Positions 1 to 8,813 of a stretch of 12,148 bases of DNA are shown piece after piece. The position numbers and the translations under genes are program-made. The stretch comes from Candidatus Segetimicrobium genomatis. GTDB taxonomy: Bacteria > Sysuimicrobiota > Sysuimicrobiia > Sysuimicrobiales > Segetimicrobiaceae. The notes beneath the pieces are model-generated. The model saw only the letters and a program-made list of their open reading frames with translations, ran no database searches and was not told the DNA's origin. The stretch spans positions 1,603-13,750 of the forward strand of contig VBAN01000310.1 of assembly GCA_005882445.1 (NCBI GenBank). The letters run 5' to 3'. The first letter of the stretch is position 1. Each line of letters begins with the position of its first letter.

Positions 1-2
1 TT

Positions 3-341
3 TTGTCTAGTCTTCTCCTCACAAGCTGCACGGTCGCGCTTGTCCCGGAGCACCAGGATATCCCGCCGGAGGGCATCGATCTTGTGATCGAGATCTCCGG
101 CTCCCCCGGGGTGACGTATCAGGGTTCTCTGGGGACGGGCAACGTCAACAAGTCGATCGAGGGTCAGGTCCCCGCCGAGTTCACGGTGAAGACCGCGGTG
201 GCGGCCGTCGTGAGCGTGACGAAAGTGCAGGAGGACGGCGAACTGACCGTCCGCGTCCTTCGCGGCGGGCGGGAGGTGGCGCGGCAGACGACCACCGCGC
301 CGTTCGGAACCGTGACCCTGATCTACCGGATCGCCCGCTGA
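3..341 (+). CDS. Probable small lipoprotein, 5' end cut by window edge
   Basis: The reading frame is open from the window edge, so the true start almost certainly lies upstream; the TTG at 3 is only the first possible codon visible. The visible N-terminus ends a hydrophobic stretch with L-T-S-C, a good lipobox, which would make Cys9 the lipidated residue after signal peptidase II cleavage. The mature part (about 100 residues) is rich in beta-strand patterns (VTYQG, FTVKT, VVSVTKV, LTVRVLRGG, VTLIYRI) and has no further cysteine. The pattern of G-x-L-T-V-R-V followed by a short basic turn and a closing strand recalls small MmpS-like or similar Ig-like periplasmic domains, often found near RND pumps, but this resemblance is weak and from memory. 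The gene is convergent with the minus-strand operon and its stop lies only 2 nt from that operon's last stop. Function unknown. Confidence 0.6.
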   Translation: MSSLLLTSCTVALVPEHQDIPPEGIDLVIEISGSPGVTYQGSLGTGNVNKSIEGQVPAEFTVKTAVAAVVSVTKVQEDGELTVRVLRGGREVARQTTTAPFGTVTLIYRIAR

Positions 342-343
342 GG

Positions 344-685
344 TTACTTCGACTGCATCTTCAGGACGGCATCGAGCGCATCCATCAGCTGCTTGTTCGT
401 CACCAACAGCGTCTTGACGACCGCGCCCGTCTGGTCCGTTCCCTTCACCAGGGCCTTTTCCATGTCGTCCAGCTGCATCCGCTTCACCGCGTCCATATGC
501 GCCGCGAGGGCTTGGTAATCGCTCTCTGCCTGCTGCTGCGCCTTCCTGGCCGCGTCCAGCGCCGTCCGCGCGGCCTGCACGTCCGGGGAATCGTCGGCGA
601 CCGGGTGGGGGATCAACCCCGCCGGGACCGCCAGGAGCAGACTCAAGAGCGCGACCGTGGCCATTCGCTTCCAGCGCGGCATCAT
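344..685 (-). CDS. Small exported helical protein of unknown function
   Basis: A 113-residue protein. Residues 1-8 are basic (MMPRWKRM), followed by a hydrophobic core (ATVALLSLLLAVPAG) typical of a Sec signal peptide; a lipobox cysteine is absent, so it is probably a free periplasmic protein or stays anchored by this segment. From about residue 35 to the end the sequence is Ala/Gln/Lys/Asp-rich and strongly helical (e.g. ARTALDAARKAQQQAESDY), consistent with a coiled coil or helical hairpin. The start ATG at 685 is preceded by a clear GAGGAGG Shine-Dalgarno site about 6 nt upstream; a second ATG follows directly. It is the last gene of the minus-strand cluster, 37 bp after the barrel gene, so it is probably co-transcribed with the efflux genes. 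No family recognised; a periplasmic accessory role or a small chaperone-like role is inference only. Confidence 0.75.
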   Translation of the reverse strand: MMPRWKRMATVALLSLLLAVPAGLIPHPVADDSPDVQAARTALDAARKAQQQAESDYQALAAHMDAVKRMQLDDMEKALVKGTDQTGAVVKTLLVTNKQLMDALDAVLKMQSK

Positions 686-722
686 CTTTCCGCCTCCTCT
701 GAGCGCCGACTGCGCCCTCCCG

Positions 723-2006
723 TCACCAGCTCTTCGTCAGTTCGATCTGGTACACGGTGGCGTTGCTCAACTCCAACTCGGACACGGGGCTCGTGATCAC
801 GCTGCCGCCGGCAACCGTGTAGGCGTTGTAGCTGACCTTCACGCTGACGTTGTCGGGGAACGTGAACTCCAGTCCGGCCGAGGTCACGCTGAAGGGCGGG
901 CCGCCGTCCTTGTAGGCGCCCCATTCACCCAGCGCAAAAAATGCCACGCCGCTCGACAACTTGAGGTCGAGGCGGGCTCCGTACGCCTCGAGGTTGTCGT
1001 TGACGTTGAAGAGTTTGAAGTCATCCGGCGTCAAAAAGCCGCCCTGCGGGACCGTCCCATCCGACCCGGGAATGGTGTAGGGAGCGAAGTTCTTGTATGT
1101 GAAGGTCAGGACCGGATTGAGGCTGATCCCGGCCAGCGCCTTGAAGTCGAGCGCGACCTCGGCGGCGTAGTAGTCTCGCGCGACATCGCCGGTCTGCGTG
1201 TAGTTGCCGTAGGTCAGGGTCATCGCCAGGCCCGGCCCGATGTTGCCATCCAGGTCCACCGCGAACCCGCGGCCGGTGGCGCAGTCGACGCCCGGGCAGG
1301 AACCCATGTCCGCGGCCTCCGCGATGTCGGCCCGGTAATTCGCCCCGAGCGTCAACCCGGGAAGAACCTCGGATTCTGCGCGCCCGCCCCACACCCGGCG
1401 CGTGGTGGACCTATCGTCGAGCGCGTACTGGAAGAAACCAGAGAAATGCACCGGGCCGACGGAGGGCAGCCACGCTTGAAATCCGTCACGCTGGCCTTCT
1501 ATGTCTACCTCGTTCAACAGCAGCCCCGCGGGCCCAAGGGTGACTCGGTCCCGCCCGATCCTGAAGCTAAGATCCCGCACCCCGAGCGTGTTGGGCAGGT
1601 CGAGGAACAACCGGTCGATGCTGAGGGCCGAGGCCGCATCGGACGGCGCCTTGGCCGACATGTCGGCGAAGAGGCCGACGTCCGGAGTCGGCGCCAGCGT
1701 GATGCAGAGCTCCAGCCCCGGCTCCGTGGTCTGCGGCGCGCCCTGGCTGGGGCCGGTGTAGTTGCTGTTGCCCGCCGGAAGCGCCACCGCGGCGTCCGTA
1801 TACGTGAACGTCAAGGCGCCGGTGACCGTGAGGGGCACCGACCGATCGAGCGCCAAGTCGCATTTCGCCACCTCGCGGGCGAACGCTTCACCGGCCGCCG
1901 CCAGCGCCTGTGCCGGAGCGCCGGCCAGGGCGCTCAGCGCGAGGGCCAACACAGCCACGGCGCCGCGAGGCACCCGCCGCCCGCCCGGCGACTTACACCG
2001 TTGCAT
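723..2006 (-). CDS. Outer-membrane beta-barrel (porin-like) protein
   Basis: 427 residues. Residues 1 to about 37 form a signal peptide: basic N-terminus with RRVPR, hydrophobic AVAVLALALSALAG, and an AQA-type cleavage site. The rest has alternating polar/hydrophobic strands with aromatic girdle residues and Gly/Asn/Asp-rich turns (e.g. LGANYRADI, AMTLTYGNYTQTG, FFALGEWG) and ends in a strand closing with Trp (YQIELTKSW), the usual C-terminal signature for BAM-dependent barrel insertion. Four cysteines (C49, C101, C237, C242) are present, C237 and C242 in one likely loop. I do not recognise a specific porin family, and it lacks the alpha-helical tunnel repeats expected of a TolC-type channel. 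The start ATG follows a GGGGGGAGGGG ribosome site; the gene lies 41 bp after the intact RND permease, so it probably supplies outer-membrane passage in the same system (inference). Confidence 0.8.
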   Translation of the reverse strand: MQRCKSPGGRRVPRGAVAVLALALSALAGAPAQALAAAGEAFAREVAKCDLALDRSVPLTVTGALTFTYTDAAVALPAGNSNYTGPSQGAPQTTEPGLELCITLAPTPDVGLFADMSAKAPSDAASALSIDRLFLDLPNTLGVRDLSFRIGRDRVTLGPAGLLLNEVDIEGQRDGFQAWLPSVGPVHFSGFFQYALDDRSTTRRVWGGRAESEVLPGLTLGANYRADIAEAADMGSCPGVDCATGRGFAVDLDGNIGPGLAMTLTYGNYTQTGDVARDYYAAEVALDFKALAGISLNPVLTFTYKNFAPYTIPGSDGTVPQGGFLTPDDFKLFNVNDNLEAYGARLDLKLSSGVAFFALGEWGAYKDGGPPFSVTSAGLEFTFPDNVSVKVSYNAYTVAGGSVITSPVSELELSNATVYQIELTKSW

Positions 2007-2047
2007 AACCCCTCCCCCCTACCTCCGCGTCCCGGCCGCTGAGCGAC

Positions 2048-5000
2048 TTAATGCGCTGCGCCGGCAACCGGGCCGGAGAACGCACTCCGATCCCTCCCCA
2101 ACCGCAGGTACATGGCGGGGACGACAAACAGGTTGAGCAGCGTGGACGTGACCAGGCCGCCCAGGATGACGATGGCCATCGGGTACTCGATCTCGTGCCC
2201 GGGGATGTCGCCGGCCACCACCAGGGGCACGAGGGCGAGCGCCGTCGCCGCCATCGTCATCAAGATCGGCCGGAGGCGTTCCCGCGCCCCGCGCAGGATC
2301 AGGTCGGGGCCAAAGGCCTCACCTTCATACTGCTCGAGATGGTGATAGTGACTCATCAGCATGATGCCGTTGCGCGCCACGATGCCCAGCACCGTGAGGA
2401 ATCCCACGAGCGAGCCCAGCGAGACGATGCGGCCGGTGGCGAACGCCGCCAGCACGCCGCCCACCAGGGCGGAGGGCAGCGTCCAGAAGGTGAGCATCGC
2501 CAGCCGCGGGCTGCCGAAGGACGTCAGCAGGAGGGCGAAGATCACGATCACCGCGACCCCCGACAGAAGGAGGAGACTTTGCTGGGCCGCCTGCCGCTCG
2601 GCGTACTCGCCCGCCAGCTCCGCGTGGTACTCCAGCGGGAACTGGATGCGCCCGAGGGCGCGTTCGATCTCGCGCGCGACGGCGCCGAGGTCACGCCCGC
2701 TCACGTCGGCCTCAACGGTAATGCGCCGCGACCGGTTTTCCCGGTTGATGATGTTCGGCATCGGCTGGATGCTGACGTCGGCCACCTCCGCCAGCGGCAC
2801 GCGGCCGCCGCGGGGCGTGTCCATCGGAAGGTTGCGGACATCTTGCGGGCTCCGGCGCGATTCGGGCGTGCTCCACATCCAGAGATCGTAGACTTTGTTG
2901 TCCCGGTGCACGTCGCTGACCTCGATCCCGGCCAGGAACGTCGCGGCCATCCGGCGGACATCACCCGGTTTGAGCCCATACCGTTCTTCCCTGGCGAGGT
3001 TCTCCTTGACCTGGACATGCGGGACGTCGATTTGGAACTCCTTGTGCACGTCCACGAGGCCGGGGATCGGCGCCAGGGCCTCCCGGACCTCCTCCGCCTT
3101 GCTGCGGAGGACCTGCTCGTCGGGGCCAAAGATGTTCACGAGGATGGGATGGGTTGATCCCGTCAGCACTTCGTCGATGCGCTCGTGGAGGTAGGTCTCC
3201 ACGTCGTGCAGGATCCCCGGGTAGCGGTCGATCGTGTCATGCAGGGCGTCCCGCGCCCTGTCATAGCCGATGCCGGGATTGACGCTGACCCAGTTCTCGG
3301 CGGTGTTGACGCCGACGATTTCATCCGCCAGCACGGCGCGCCCGATGTGGGCGCCGACGCTGTGGACGCCGGGAATGGCCTGCAATTCGCGGCCGATATG
3401 GGTCGTGCTCCGCACCATCTCCGGAAGGGACGTGCCGGGCCTGGTCACCCAGTGGACCAGGAAGTCCAGTTCCTTGAAGTCCGGGAACAGCGACTGCCCG
3501 AGGAACGGCAGCGCCGCAAGACCGGCCAGCACGATGACCCCGGTGGCGGCGAACACCGTCCGCGGGCTGCGGATGGTCCATGCCAGCATCCCGTCGTAGC
3601 CGCGGTGCAGCCAGGGGATGAGGGGGGACTCGCGCTGCTCCAGCGGCGCGCGGGACAGCACCATCAGGCTCAGGGCCGGCGTCAGGGTCAGCGCGACCAC
3701 CGTGGACGCCAGCACCGCCAGCGCGTAGGAGACCGCCAGCGGCCGGAAGAACGAGCCCGTCAGACCGTACATGAAGAACACCGGCAGCAGCGCTGCGATC
3801 TCGATCAGCGACGCATAGACGACGGCGCCCCGCACCTCGACCGTGGCCTCGAGCACGATCGCCGCCAGGGACATCTCACGTCCCTCCGCGCGCGCCTGCC
3901 GCAGCCGCCGCAGGATGTTCTCGATGCCCACGATCGCGTCGTCGACGACGGCGCCGATGGCAATCACCAGCCCCGCCAGCACCATCACGTTGAGGGTCGC
4001 TCCCCGCAGGCGCAGCACGAGCACGGCCATCATCAGCGACACCGGGATGATCGTGCAGCTCACCAAGGCCATCCGCCATTCATAGAGGAAGGCCAGGATC
4101 ACCAGGGCCACGAGCAGCGCCCCGAGCAGCAGCGAGTTGGTGAGGTTGTGGACCGCCATCTCGATGAAGGTCGCCGGCCGGAAGATGTGGGCGTCGAAGT
4201 CGATGCCGGGCAGGCCGGGCTTCATGTTATTCAGCGCGGCTTCCACTCCCCGGGTCACGTCCAGGGTGTTGCTCCAGGGAAACTTTTCCACGACGAGCAA
4301 GAGACCGGGATGGCCGTTCACCACGGCATCGCCGATGAGCGGCCACGTATCCCACACCACATCGCCGAGGTCACCCAGGCGCAGCGGAGCGCCGTCGGGC
4401 TTCTTGTTGTCCCTGATGGTCACCCGCGCCAGGTCCTCGGGCTCAATGACGGGCAGGACGTGGCGGAGCTCGAGCCGTTGATTGGGGGTGTCGAAAAACC
4501 CACCCGTCAGGACCTTCCCGTTGGGAGTATATTTCAAGAGCCCGATATCCAGGGCGTCCGAGCCGGCGTTCATGGCATCCTGCACAGACACGTCGTAGGC
4601 GCCCAGCCGCTTCGGGTCGAGCTCCACATTCATCTCTTTGACCCGTTCGCCCCAGATCGCCACGTTGGCGACCCCGGGGACCTGCATCAGGCGGAACCGC
4701 AGCGTCCAGTAGGCGATCATGGAAAGATCCATCAGGGACCGCGTCTTGGAGGACATCCCGATCTTCAACACCCGGCTCGTCGATGAGAAGGGCGGCATCA
4801 TCCACGAGATCCCGGACGACAGCGGCAGGGTCGGGATCACCTGGGCCAGGCGTTCCTGCACCCACTGCCGCGCCAGCAGGGGGTCGGTCCCCAGTTTGAA
4901 GATGAGGCGGACCGACGCCAGGCCCGGCACCGACTGGGAGCGCATCACGTCGAGCCCGGGAGTCCCGGCGAACGACTGCTCGAGCTGGGTCGTGACCAGC

Positions 5001-5185
5001 TCCTCCACCTCGCTGGTGGACATGCCCTGGCCTTCGGTCTGCACCTCGACGATCGGCGGCGCGAACTCCGGAAAGACATCGACCGGCATGTGGGGCACCT
5101 CGGCCATGCCGAAGAGCACCAGCACCGCGGCAAGAAACACCACCAGGTGCCTAAACCGGAGGCTGCCCGCCACGAACCAGCGCAT
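2048..5185 (-). CDS. RND efflux permease, HME (CusA/CzcA-like) family
   Basis: Full-length 1045-residue inner-membrane pump, the usual size for RND transporters, which use the proton gradient to export substrate from periplasm or inner leaflet. Visible landmarks: TM1 about residues 13-30; the porter-domain motif [12 protein letters not shown] (33-44) typical of heavy-metal RND pumps; FRPATFIE (336-342) before TM2; TM4 with V414-D415-D416, the acidic proton-relay pair; TM6/loop [13 protein letters not shown] near 479; a second periplasmic domain about 560-870; TM10 with A937-R938-N939 where AcrB has its relay lysine; TM12 ending NLFVVPAMY. The start ATG follows GAGGT about 7 nt upstream. The adaptor remnant ends 41 bp upstream and the barrel gene begins 41 bp downstream. 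Heavy-metal specificity is taken from family resemblance; the CusA-type methionine triad cannot be confirmed by eye, so the substrate is unknown. Confidence 0.93.
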   Translation of the reverse strand: MRWFVAGSLRFRHLVVFLAAVLVLFGMAEVPHMPVDVFPEFAPPIVEVQTEGQGMSTSEVEELVTTQLEQSFAGTPGLDVMRSQSVPGLASVRLIFKLGTDPLLARQWVQERLAQVIPTLPLSSGISWMMPPFSSTSRVLKIGMSSKTRSLMDLSMIAYWTLRFRLMQVPGVANVAIWGERVKEMNVELDPKRLGAYDVSVQDAMNAGSDALDIGLLKYTPNGKVLTGGFFDTPNQRLELRHVLPVIEPEDLARVTIRDNKKPDGAPLRLGDLGDVVWDTWPLIGDAVVNGHPGLLLVVEKFPWSNTLDVTRGVEAALNNMKPGLPGIDFDAHIFRPATFIEMAVHNLTNSLLLGALLVALVILAFLYEWRMALVSCTIIPVSLMMAVLVLRLRGATLNVMVLAGLVIAIGAVVDDAIVGIENILRRLRQARAEGREMSLAAIVLEATVEVRGAVVYASLIEIAALLPVFFMYGLTGSFFRPLAVSYALAVLASTVVALTLTPALSLMVLSRAPLEQRESPLIPWLHRGYDGMLAWTIRSPRTVFAATGVIVLAGLAALPFLGQSLFPDFKELDFLVHWVTRPGTSLPEMVRSTTHIGRELQAIPGVHSVGAHIGRAVLADEIVGVNTAENWVSVNPGIGYDRARDALHDTIDRYPGILHDVETYLHERIDEVLTGSTHPILVNIFGPDEQVLRSKAEEVREALAPIPGLVDVHKEFQIDVPHVQVKENLAREERYGLKPGDVRRMAATFLAGIEVSDVHRDNKVYDLWMWSTPESRRSPQDVRNLPMDTPRGGRVPLAEVADVSIQPMPNIINRENRSRRITVEADVSGRDLGAVAREIERALGRIQFPLEYHAELAGEYAERQAAQQSLLLLSGVAVIVIFALLLTSFGSPRLAMLTFWTLPSALVGGVLAAFATGRIVSLGSLVGFLTVLGIVARNGIMLMSHYHHLEQYEGEAFGPDLILRGARERLRPILMTMAATALALVPLVVAGDIPGHEIEYPMAIVILGGLVTSTLLNLFVVPAMYLRLGRDRSAFSGPVAGAAH

Positions 5186-5226
5186 GGTTTTTACCTCACG
5201 CCTCGGTTACGCTGCACACGCGGCGG

Positions 5227-5708
5227 CTATTGCTCGACCAATCCGCCGAACTCGGTCCCCACCAGCTCGGCCACGCCGACCGTCGCCACCGCAGTACCCG
5301 GGGTTGGCCCCGGACGAAGACCAGGGGCTTAGGGTTCGTGTACACCCACGTCCGGCCGTGCACGTCGTAATACACCGCACCGTAGGGAACGACCGTTGCC
5401 CTCCCCGCGCCGGATCCCTTCCCCGCGGCTCCGGCCTCACGAACCGGGGCCGTCTGGATCCCGAGCCGTTCGACCGCCTCCGCGGTCAAGGTGACGCGAT
5501 TGAGATTCCCCTTCCCCAACGGCTCGACCTTGGCGGGCTCGCTCTGGCCGGCCGCCGCGACTGCGGGAACAGCACTCGGCCTGGCCACCTGCGCGCGAAT
5601 GGCAATGGCTGCGGCCAAGACCACGAACAGGACAATGAACGGGACCGGGATGGTGATCACTTTCCTCCCGTTCGATTGGCCGGTGAACGTCCTTGGATCA
5701 CGGATCAT
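5227..5708 (-). pseudogene. Short periplasmic adaptor (membrane-fusion protein C-terminal type), frameshifted
   Basis: The frame from ATG 5708 encodes an N-terminal membrane anchor (ITIPVPFIVLFVVLAAAIAI), an Ala/Pro linker, then V-T-L-T-A-E-A-V-E-R-L-G-I-Q-T-A-P-V-R and V-V-P-Y-G-A-V-Y-Y-D with W-V-Y-T-N-P-K-P-L-V-F-V-R, a pattern I know from short adaptor proteins encoded next to HME-type RND pumps. Straight after FVR the frame turns into Trp/Arg/Ser-rich nonsense running to 5196. In the -1 frame the expected C-terminus continues as PGPTPGTAVATVGVAEL, then VGTEFGGLVEQ, with a stop at 5227-5229. About 20 family residues between the two parts seem missing, so this looks like a deletion (length 3n+1), not a single-base slip. 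ATG 5708 is preferred over GTG 5750 (which overlaps the upstream stop) because AAGGAGG lies 8 nt before it. No hairpin or lipoyl domain is present. Confidence 0.7.
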
Positions 5709-5716
5709 GTCGAGAG

Positions 5717-5723
5717 CCTCCTT
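5717..5723 (-). promoter_or_regulatory. Shine-Dalgarno site deciding the adaptor start
   Basis: AAGGAGG on the minus strand, 8 nt before ATG 5708. An in-frame GTG at 5750 overlaps the stop of the upstream permease and would add 14 residues, but it would be read only by translational coupling. The strong site favours ATG 5708. Confidence 0.7.
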
Positions 5724-5746
5724 GTTCTGACTGATGTGGATTGCCG

Positions 5747-8700
5747 TCACGCATTGCCTGTTGGCCCGGCGACGGCGACCGGGGGAAGGTCGAGAACGGG
5801 TTCAGCGCTCCCCGCGCCAAAACGCGCGTACAGGGAGGGAATAACGAACAGGTGAACCAGCGTCGAGGTCGCGAGACCGCCCAGCACCACAACGGCCATC
5901 GGGTACAGGATCTCGAAGCCGGGAATATTGCCGGAGAGGGCGAACGGCACAAACACCAGTCCCGCCCCAAGCGCCGTCATCAGGATCGGGGCCAGCCGCT
6001 CCCGGGACCCGCGCAGGACGAGCCCTAGACCGAAGGGCTCGCCGTCCGCCTCCTCGAGACGCTGCAGGTGACCGATCAGCATCACGCCGCCCCGCGCAGC
6101 GAGGCCGGCGACCGCAAGGAATCCGGCGAGCGAGCCGAGCGAGAGGGTCCCCCCGCCGGCCAGCGCCGCCAGCGACCCGCCCGCCAGGGCGGCCGGCCAG
6201 GTCAGAAGGATCAGCGCCGCCAGCCGCCAGCTGCGGAAGGCCGCCTGCAGGAGGAGGAAGATCCCGATCACCGCGACCCCCGCGGCGATGAGCGTGCGCT
6301 GCCGGGCCTCCTGCCGCTGCTCGAACTCACCGAGCAGCACCGCGCGGTGCTCCAGCGGGAACTCGACGCTCAGGAGCGCATGTCTGACATCCCGCGCGAC
6401 GGAGCCGAGATCGCGTCCGCGGACGTTGAACCCGACGTCGATGCGGTCCGAGATAGATTCACGGTGGATGCTGGTCAGCGCCGGCGCGATGCGGGTGTCG
6501 GCCACGTCTGCCAGACGCACGTGCCCGCCGCCTGGTGTGTCGATCAGAAGATTGCGAATCGCGGTCACGCTCTGCCGCGCCTCGGGCGTGCTCCACACCA
6601 CCACGTTGAACACCTTCTGCCCCTCGTACAGGCTGCCGGCCTGAATGCCATTCACCAACGTGGCCGCCTGCCGGCGCACATCCCCCGGGGTGAGCCCATA
6701 GCGTTCCGCCCTGGCGAGGTCGACCTCGACCTCCATTTGGGGGGCCTCGACCAGGCGCTCGGTGTGCAGTCCCACGACGCCGGCGATCCCCGAGATGGCC
6801 CGCCGCACGTCCTCCGCCTTGCGCCGGAGGGTCGGCCAATCGGGCCCGTAGAGGCGCACGACCATGTCGTCGTTCGATCCCGTCAGCACCTGTCTGAGCG
6901 ACTCCTCGGTGTACGTCTGGACTCGGTGCACGACCCCCGGGTAGCCGTCGAGGGTCTGCCGGACGGCGGCCACCGTCGCATCATAGTTGGCCGACGGATC
7001 GACGCTGACCCACAAGGTGGCGGAGTTGATCCCGACCGGCTGATCCCCCAGCACGGCGCGTCCAAAATGGGCGCCGAAGTTGCGCACCCCGGGAATGGCC
7101 TCCACCTCGCGGCCGATCCTGGCCGTGATCCGCGCCATCTCCGGCTGGGACGTGGCGCTTGGGGCCTCCAGCTGGATCATGAGGTCCGGCTCTTTGAACG
7201 ACGGCAGCAGCGACAGCCTGAGTAGCGGCAGCACCGCGAGGCCCGCCAACGCGGTCACCACCGCGGCGGCGAAGATCGCGCCCGACCGGCGCACGGTCCA
7301 CGCCAGCATCCTGTCGTAACCGCGCTGCAGCCACGGGATGAGGGCAGGCCCGCGCCGCAGCGGGGCGGCGTTGGCGAGCAGCAACAGGCTCAGCGCCGGC
7401 GTCACGGTCAGCGCAACCACGATGGACGCCGCCACCGCCAGCAGATAGGAGACGGCGAGCGGCCGAATGAACGAGCCGAGCACGTCCTCGATGAACAGAA
7501 CCGGCACCACCGCCAGCAGCAGGATCAGCGCCGCGAAGAGGATGACGCTGTGGGTCTCGAGCGAGGCGTCGAGCACGATGGCCGCAGGCCCCCTGCCGTC
7601 CCCCTCCGCGCGCGCCCGCCGCAGACGCCGCGTGATGTTCTCGACGCCAACGACCGCGTCGTCGACGAGAACGCCGATGGCAATCGCCAGCCCCGTCAGC
7701 ACCATCACGTTGAGCGTCTCGCCGCGCAGGTGCAGGATGAGCAGGGCGGCCGCCAGAGACGACAGGATCGCCGCGACGCCGACCAGCGTGGGACGCCAGT
7801 GCCCCAGGAACGCCAGGAGCATCAGAATCACGAGCAGGACCCCCAGGAGCAGCGCCCTGCCATGTTGATCGATCGCCCTCTGGATGAAGGTCGCCGGCCG
7901 GAAGACGGTGGAGTCCAGAGTGGCCCCGGGAAGACCGGCCCGCAGCGCGCTGAGTTTTGCTTCGACGCGGTTGATGGCTTTCCACCACCTGCCCCAGGTC
8001 ACCCAGGCGCAGGGGCGAACCGTCGCTCTTCTTTCGGTCGGACACGGTCACTCTGGCCAGGTCGGCCGCCGTTGAGATCGGCAGAACGTGCCGGACCTCG
8101 AACCGCTGCTGGGGGGTATCGAAAAATCCGCCGGTCCCCGGTGTGGAGGCGGTCAGGAACGACAATGGCGAGACGAACATGGCGTTCCCGGTGGTCTCGA
8201 TGACGTCGTCCAGCGTCACCCGGCGCTCCCGCAACCGCGCCTGATCGACCAGCACCTGCAGCTGCCGGTCTCGCTGGCCCCAGACGGAAACGTTGGAGAC
8301 GCCGGGCACGGCCAGCAAGGCGGGTCTGATCGTCCACTGTGTGAGCACTCCCATTTCGATCGGGGACAGCGACTTCGAAGAGAGCCCGATCAACAGGACC
8401 CGGCTCGTGGCCGACTTGGGTGAGAGCATCGTCGGCGCCGATGACACGTTGGGCAGCATGAACGTGGACGTCAGGCGCTCCGACGTCAGCTGCCGCGCGC
8501 GCATGAAGTCGGTCCCGGGCTCGAAGATGAGGGTGACGTTCGACATCCCGGGCACCGATGTTGAGCGGATCGTCCTCACCCACGACACTCCGGCTTCCAG
8601 CTCCTCGATGTTCAGGGAGACCAGATTCTCGACCTCGGGGGCGGACAGGCCGAGGGCTTCGGTCTGGATCTCGACATACGGCGGCGCGAACTCCGGCAGG

Positions 8701-8813
8701 ACGTCCACCGGCATGCTGCGCAGCTGGGTGACGCCGACGAACATTACCGCCGCGGCGATCACGGCCACGAGGAATCGAAGGTGCAGGCTCGACCCGACAA
8801 CCCATCGCATCAT
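5747..8813 (-). pseudogene. RND efflux permease (HME type), disrupted by internal frame-breaking deletion
   Basis: The N-terminal part starts at ATG 8813 (GGAG about 12 nt upstream; second ATG at 8810) and has the family motifs MPVDVLPEFAPPYVEIQTEA, then VPGVSNVSVWGQRDRQLQV and GGFFDTPQQRFEVRHVLPI, up to LRLGDLGQVVESHQP at codon 282 (7968). Beyond this the frame gives nonsense. The homologous protein resumes in another frame at V-E-A-K-L (7966) and runs through FRPATFIQ, TM4 with L-V-D-D-A-V-V-G-V-E-N, the second periplasmic domain, and TM10-12 to the stop at 5747. Aligned with the intact permease downstream, Pro282 matches Pro282 there, and V-E-A matches its residue 314, so residues 283-313 are absent (93 nt replaced by 1 nt, net about 92 nt). 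The joined product would be about 1021 residues. No other interruption is seen. Either a recent pseudogene or an assembly loss; the 3' part could not act as a pump without TM1 and half the first porter domain. Confidence 0.85.

Noticed and set aside
657..2042. Long open plus-strand frame across the barrel gene
   Set aside because: Its composition is Arg/Gly/His-rich with no family pattern; the minus-strand frame has a signal peptide, beta-strand pattern and ribosome site. High GC makes antisense frames long.
3185..4786. Long open plus-strand frame across the intact permease
   Set aside because: Gln/His/Arg-rich antisense shadow of a well-recognised RND gene.
6981..7967. Continuation of the broken permease's 5' frame beyond codon 282
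   Set aside because: From the junction on it is Arg/Gly/Pro-rich nonsense, while the real homologous sequence is in the other frame.
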